Assembly: GCA_002479245.1 (NCBI GenBank)
Contig: DLMG01000331.1
Span: 1-8,408, forward strand
Reading direction: 5' to 3'
Length of the DNA: 8,408 nt
Origin: Verrucomicrobia subdivision 3 bacterium UBA7542
Lineage (GTDB): Bacteria > Verrucomicrobiota > Verrucomicrobiia > Limisphaerales > UBA11358
Positions 6,484 to 8,408 of the stretch are shown piece after piece; positions within the stretch are counted from its first letter, which is position 1; each line of letters begins with the position of its first letter. The translations under genes were made by a program, and so were the position numbers. The notes under the pieces are model-generated. The model had not been told where the DNA came from, did no database searches, and was given only the letters and a program-made list of their open reading frames with translations.

Positions 6484-6584
6484 TCAGAAGGGTGGCGCGA
6501 CCAACTTGGGGTCGCTGTTCGAGCCGCGCCACGAGCAAAACCTCTATGCCAACCCTAAACGAACAGCGAAATCCTTCATTCGCT

Positions 6585-6613
6585 ACTATTGCATAGACGA
6601 TGTAAGAATGCAA
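6585..6613 (-). promoter_or_regulatory. Extended -10 promoter candidate for the structured RNA
   Basis: On the - strand, TTGCAT (6613-6608) is followed after 17 bp by AATAGT (6590-6585), preceded by TGC to give an extended -10 (TGN). Transcription would start near 6578, at the P1 strand of the structured RNA. A perfect TTGACA further upstream (6633-6628) has only a poor partner (CATTCT) at 17 bp. Confidence 0.4.
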
Positions 6614-6620
6614 ATGGTTC

Positions 6621-6639
6621 AAAAATTTGTCAAATTTTT
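6621..6639. promoter_or_regulatory. 19-bp A/T palindrome, possible operator
   Basis: AAAAATTTG-T-CAAATTTTT is a perfect inverted repeat with 9-nt arms around one central base. It starts 10 bp past the pgl stop and includes a TTGACA box on the - strand. Position just above the promoter-like sequence suggests a repressor or activator site, but a weak A/T hairpin or a DNA-curvature element is also possible. Confidence 0.35.
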
Positions 6640-6648
6640 TTTGCGCGT

Positions 6649-7428
6649 TTAAATCAGTGGAAAATCGCTGAAAATTTTCGCGCGTGTCCTGAATTGAGTC
6701 ACTCGCGCCAAAGGCGTGCGTCCGTCGGCCTGAAGCGATTTGCGCAACGCCGGCTCCTTGCCAGTACCGGAAACCAGCACCCAAACCTGCCTTGCCACCG
6801 CAATCACTGCATAGCTGAGCGTGACGCGATTCGGCGGCGGCTTGGGCGAATTTTTCACCGCGCGATAAATTGCCTTGTCTGAAATTGAGACACCCGGTTC
6901 GCCCGGAAAAAGTGAAGCCACGTGGCCGTCCTCGCCCATGCCGAGAAAAATCAAATCCAAAACCGGCTGGCCGTTTTCATTCACCGGCGCAATTTTGGAA
7001 ATTTCTGCTGAAGCTGCTTTCGCTGCGGCTTCCGGTGCATCTTCGCCACGAATGCGGTGAATTTGCGCATCGGCAATTTTCAGCGGCGCGAACAGGAATT
7101 TCTGGGCGATGGCAAAATTGCTTTCGGCGTCGTCCGGCGGAACGCAACGCTCGTCCGCCCAGAAAAAATGGACATTGCTTGGGAGGGACGGCGTGCTCGC
7201 CTCGGCGAAGCTGTCAGCGAAGCCCGGGTCACCGCCCCCCATTTTTCGTGCCTTTGCTTGTTCTACAACCGAAGTAAAAAATTTCTGCGCGATGCGTCCG
7301 CCGGACAGCGCCACGCAATATGATTTGCCTGCGCGATTTACCGATTCGATTTCATCCAACCACTTGCTGGCGACGGCACGAGCCAGTTCATCGGCGTTGG
7401 CGAAGGAAATCAGGTCGAAATTTTTCAC
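6649..7428 (-). CDS. pgl: 6-phosphogluconolactonase
   Basis: Pgl hydrolyses 6-phosphoglucono-delta-lactone to 6-phosphogluconate, the step after Zwf in the oxidative pentose phosphate pathway. The product has 259 residues, somewhat long for the usual ~230-250. Family motifs: FWADERCVPPDDAESNF (89-105), LDLIFLGMGEDGHVASLFPG (157-176) with catalytic His169 in DGH, and a late PPNRVTLSYAVI with GTGK. Two oddities: the phosphate-loop motif, normally SGGSTP, reads SGGRIA (42-47), and residues about 58-84, including MGGGDPGFADSFAEAS, look like an insertion before the DER motif. The frame runs open upstream inside zwf, but GTG 7428 overlaps the zwf stop as GTGA and gives the normal N-terminus, so translation is probably coupled. 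Function is likely kept, since the catalytic His and the DER motif remain. Confidence 0.93.
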   Translation of the reverse strand: MKNFDLISFANADELARAVASKWLDEIESVNRAGKSYCVALSGGRIAQKFFTSVVEQAKARKMGGGDPGFADSFAEASTPSLPSNVHFFWADERCVPPDDAESNFAIAQKFLFAPLKIADAQIHRIRGEDAPEAAAKAASAEISKIAPVNENGQPVLDLIFLGMGEDGHVASLFPGEPGVSISDKAIYRAVKNSPKPPPNRVTLSYAVIAVARQVWVLVSGTGKEPALRKSLQADGRTPLARVTQFRTRAKIFSDFPLI

Positions 7429-8408
7429 GTTATCATCTGCGGCTCGTGCCACACATGACCGCTTTGCGCGAGCAAATCCTCGGCGGCGACCGGTCCCCAC
7501 GTGCCGGCGGCGTAAAATTCGCGGTTCGTCAGCGGTTTGTTTTCCCAGCCTTTGCGGATCGAGTCCACGATTCGCCACGCGGTTTCGACTTCGTCGCGCC
7601 GGATGAACAGCGTCGCGTCGCCGGCGATGGCATCGAGCAGCAGCCGTTCGTAGGCTTCGGGCGTGTAGGCGCCGAACTCGGCGTCGTAACTGAAGTGCAT
7701 CCGCACGGGGCGCACGCCGAGGCTCATGCCGGGCACCTTGCCGTTGAAGTGCAGGGAAATTCCTTCGTTCGGCTGGAGCCGGAGCGCCAGCGCGTTGGCG
7801 TCGAGTTTTGGGCCGCATTGCGCGGCAAACAGCACATGCGGCGTGGGGCGAAACTGGACCCGCACTTCGCTCGCGCTTTGCGGCAGGTATTTGCCGGTGC
7901 GCAAATAAAACGGCACGCCCGACCAGCGCCAGTTGTCAATGAACAGCTTCAACGCGACGTAGGTTTCGACGTTGGAATCGGGCTTTACTTTCGGTTCCTG
8001 CCGGTACCCCGGCGCCGGCAGCCCGTTCACCGTGCCGGCGAAGTATTGGCCGCGCACAACCTGCTTGGCCACATCTTCGGGCGTCAGCGGGCGGATGGAT
8101 TTGAGCAGTTTCACCTTTTCGTCGCGAATGGCCTCAGATTCGAGCGACACGGGCGGTTCCATCGCCACGAGCGAAAGGACCTGGAGCATGTGATTTTGCA
8201 CCATGTCGCGCAACGCGCCGGCTTCCTCGTAATAACCGCCACGCTGCCCCACGCCCGGTTTTTCGCTGACGGTGATTTGCACGTGATCAATCAGGTTGCG
8301 GTTCCAGAGCCGTTCGAAGACGGAGTTGGAAAAGCGGAACATCAGAATGTTCTGCACCGTTTCCTTGCCGAGGTAATGATCAATGCGGCAGACCTGCTGC
8401 TCGTGCGC
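7425..8408 (-). CDS. zwf: Glucose-6-phosphate 1-dehydrogenase, 5'-truncated by window edge
   Basis: Zwf oxidises glucose 6-phosphate to 6-phosphogluconolactone with NAD(P)+, the entry to the oxidative pentose phosphate pathway. The frame is open to the last base, so the first ~170 residues, including the dinucleotide-binding GxxGxL motif, lie outside; 327 residues remain of about 500. The active-site signature RIDHYLGKE is at residues 8-16, with catalytic His11 and Lys15. Further conserved blocks are FRFSNSVFERLWNRN, VQNHMLQVLSLVAMEPP, a WRWSGVPFYLRTGK stretch for substrate contact and, at the C-terminus, YERLLLDAIAGDATLFIRRDEVE and an FYAAGTWGP segment. It overlaps pgl by GTGA and forms a zwf-pgl operon; no gnd follows in this window. 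Confidence 0.97.
   Translation of the reverse strand, partial: AHEQQVCRIDHYLGKETVQNILMFRFSNSVFERLWNRNLIDHVQITVSEKPGVGQRGGYYEEAGALRDMVQNHMLQVLSLVAMEPPVSLESEAIRDEKVKLLKSIRPLTPEDVAKQVVRGQYFAGTVNGLPAPGYRQEPKVKPDSNVETYVALKLFIDNWRWSGVPFYLRTGKYLPQSASEVRVQFRPTPHVLFAAQCGPKLDANALALRLQPNEGISLHFNGKVPGMSLGVRPVRMHFSYDAEFGAYTPEAYERLLLDAIAGDATLFIRRDEVETAWRIVDSIRKGWENKPLTNREFYAAGTWGPVAAEDLLAQSGHVWHEPQMIT

Larger units (their letters stand above)
6418..6578 (-). ncRNA. Unassigned structured RNA (small RNA or accA leader)
   Basis: From the likely start near 6578 to the terminator, about 160 nt contain a dense set of exact complements (- strand). P1: GAAGG 6577-6573 with CCTTC 6491-6487. P2: TCGCTGTTCG 6569-6560 with CGAACAGCGA 6521-6512 (10 bp). 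P3: GTGGCGCG 6532-6525 with CGCGCCAC 6499-6492 (8 bp). P2 and P3 interleave, so together they are a pseudoknot closed by P1. An alternative hairpin, GCGACC 6515-6510 with GGTCGC 6502-6497, excludes parts of P2 and P3. A second pseudoknot (6450-6483) and the terminator follow. No good reading frame or codon pattern is seen. I considered 6S RNA, tmRNA, SRP RNA and common riboswitches and recognised none. Whether it is a free RNA or a cis-acting leader cannot be decided from sequence alone. Confidence 0.5.

Noticed and set aside
6418..6578. Identification of the structured RNA as 6S RNA, tmRNA, SRP RNA or a common riboswitch
   Set aside because: The long single hairpin with a central bubble (6S), the CCA-ended acceptor and tag frame (tmRNA), the GGAA-loop hairpin (SRP) and the core motifs of SAM, cobalamin, c-di-GMP, ZTP and fluoride riboswitches are not seen.
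5270..6652. 460-codon open frame on the + strand across the start of manA, all of accA and the leader region
   Set aside because: It is antisense to well-supported accA and manA, its product is low-complexity (rich in F, G, R, D, H) with no family motif, and long antisense frames are expected in G+C-rich genes.
6374..6784. 136-codon - strand frame covering the pgl 3' end and the leader RNA
   Set aside because: It overlaps pgl in another frame, has no family motif, and crosses the RNA stems and the terminator.
7429..7818. N-terminal extension of the pgl frame inside zwf
   Set aside because: The translated extension is Arg/Ala-rich and unlike Pgl; zwf is clearly coded here, and the GTGA overlap gives the normal Pgl start.

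Overview
This is a G+C-rich bacterial chromosome segment with eight protein genes, two of them cut by the window edges. There is no sign of a phage, transposon, CRISPR array, tRNA or rRNA. The gene families and codon style suggest a member of the PVC group, most likely Verrucomicrobiota (Pedosphaera/Limisphaerales-like). That placement is an inference from general protein character: an animal-type transketolase, a secreted LIM/DA1-like protein and an ECF sigma factor paired with a membrane protein. No marker gene here proves it.

Layout, left half (+ strand). The window opens inside a transketolase gene (1-1323, 5' end missing). Next comes a secreted zinc-finger/DA1-like metallopeptidase homologue (1411-2535), a YqgE/AlgH family protein (2632-3195), an ECF sigma factor (3302-3853) and, overlapping it by ATGA, a small two-helix membrane protein (3850-4341) that is a candidate regulator of the sigma factor.

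Layout, right half (- strand). The two halves converge at about 4342-4375. Read in transcription order from the right edge, the - strand carries zwf (glucose-6-phosphate dehydrogenase, 5' end missing), pgl (6-phosphogluconolactonase, GTGA overlap with zwf), an intergenic region of about 290 bp, accA (acetyl-CoA carboxylase carboxyltransferase alpha subunit) and a class I mannose-6-phosphate isomerase 6 bp after accA. Zwf and Pgl are the first two steps of the oxidative pentose phosphate pathway. Transketolase at the other edge belongs to the non-oxidative branch, but it lies in a separate transcription unit.

The most interesting part is the pgl-accA gap (6362-6648). On the - strand it holds a 19-bp A/T palindrome overlapping a TTGACA box, an extended -10 promoter-like sequence, and about 160 nt of sequence dense in complementary segments. 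These can form a closed pseudoknotted domain, a mutually exclusive hairpin and a second compact H-type pseudoknot. The stretch ends in a near-perfect intrinsic terminator (8-bp stem, GAAA loop, eight T), 57 nt before the accA start. This looks like an unassigned structured RNA, either a free small RNA or a terminator-type leader (riboswitch-like) of accA-manA. I could not match it to a known RNA family by eye.

Several gene starts (yqgE, the sigma factor, accA) lack a Shine-Dalgarno sequence and have a -10-like hexamer only 10-11 nt before the ATG, which hints at very short or absent 5' leaders.
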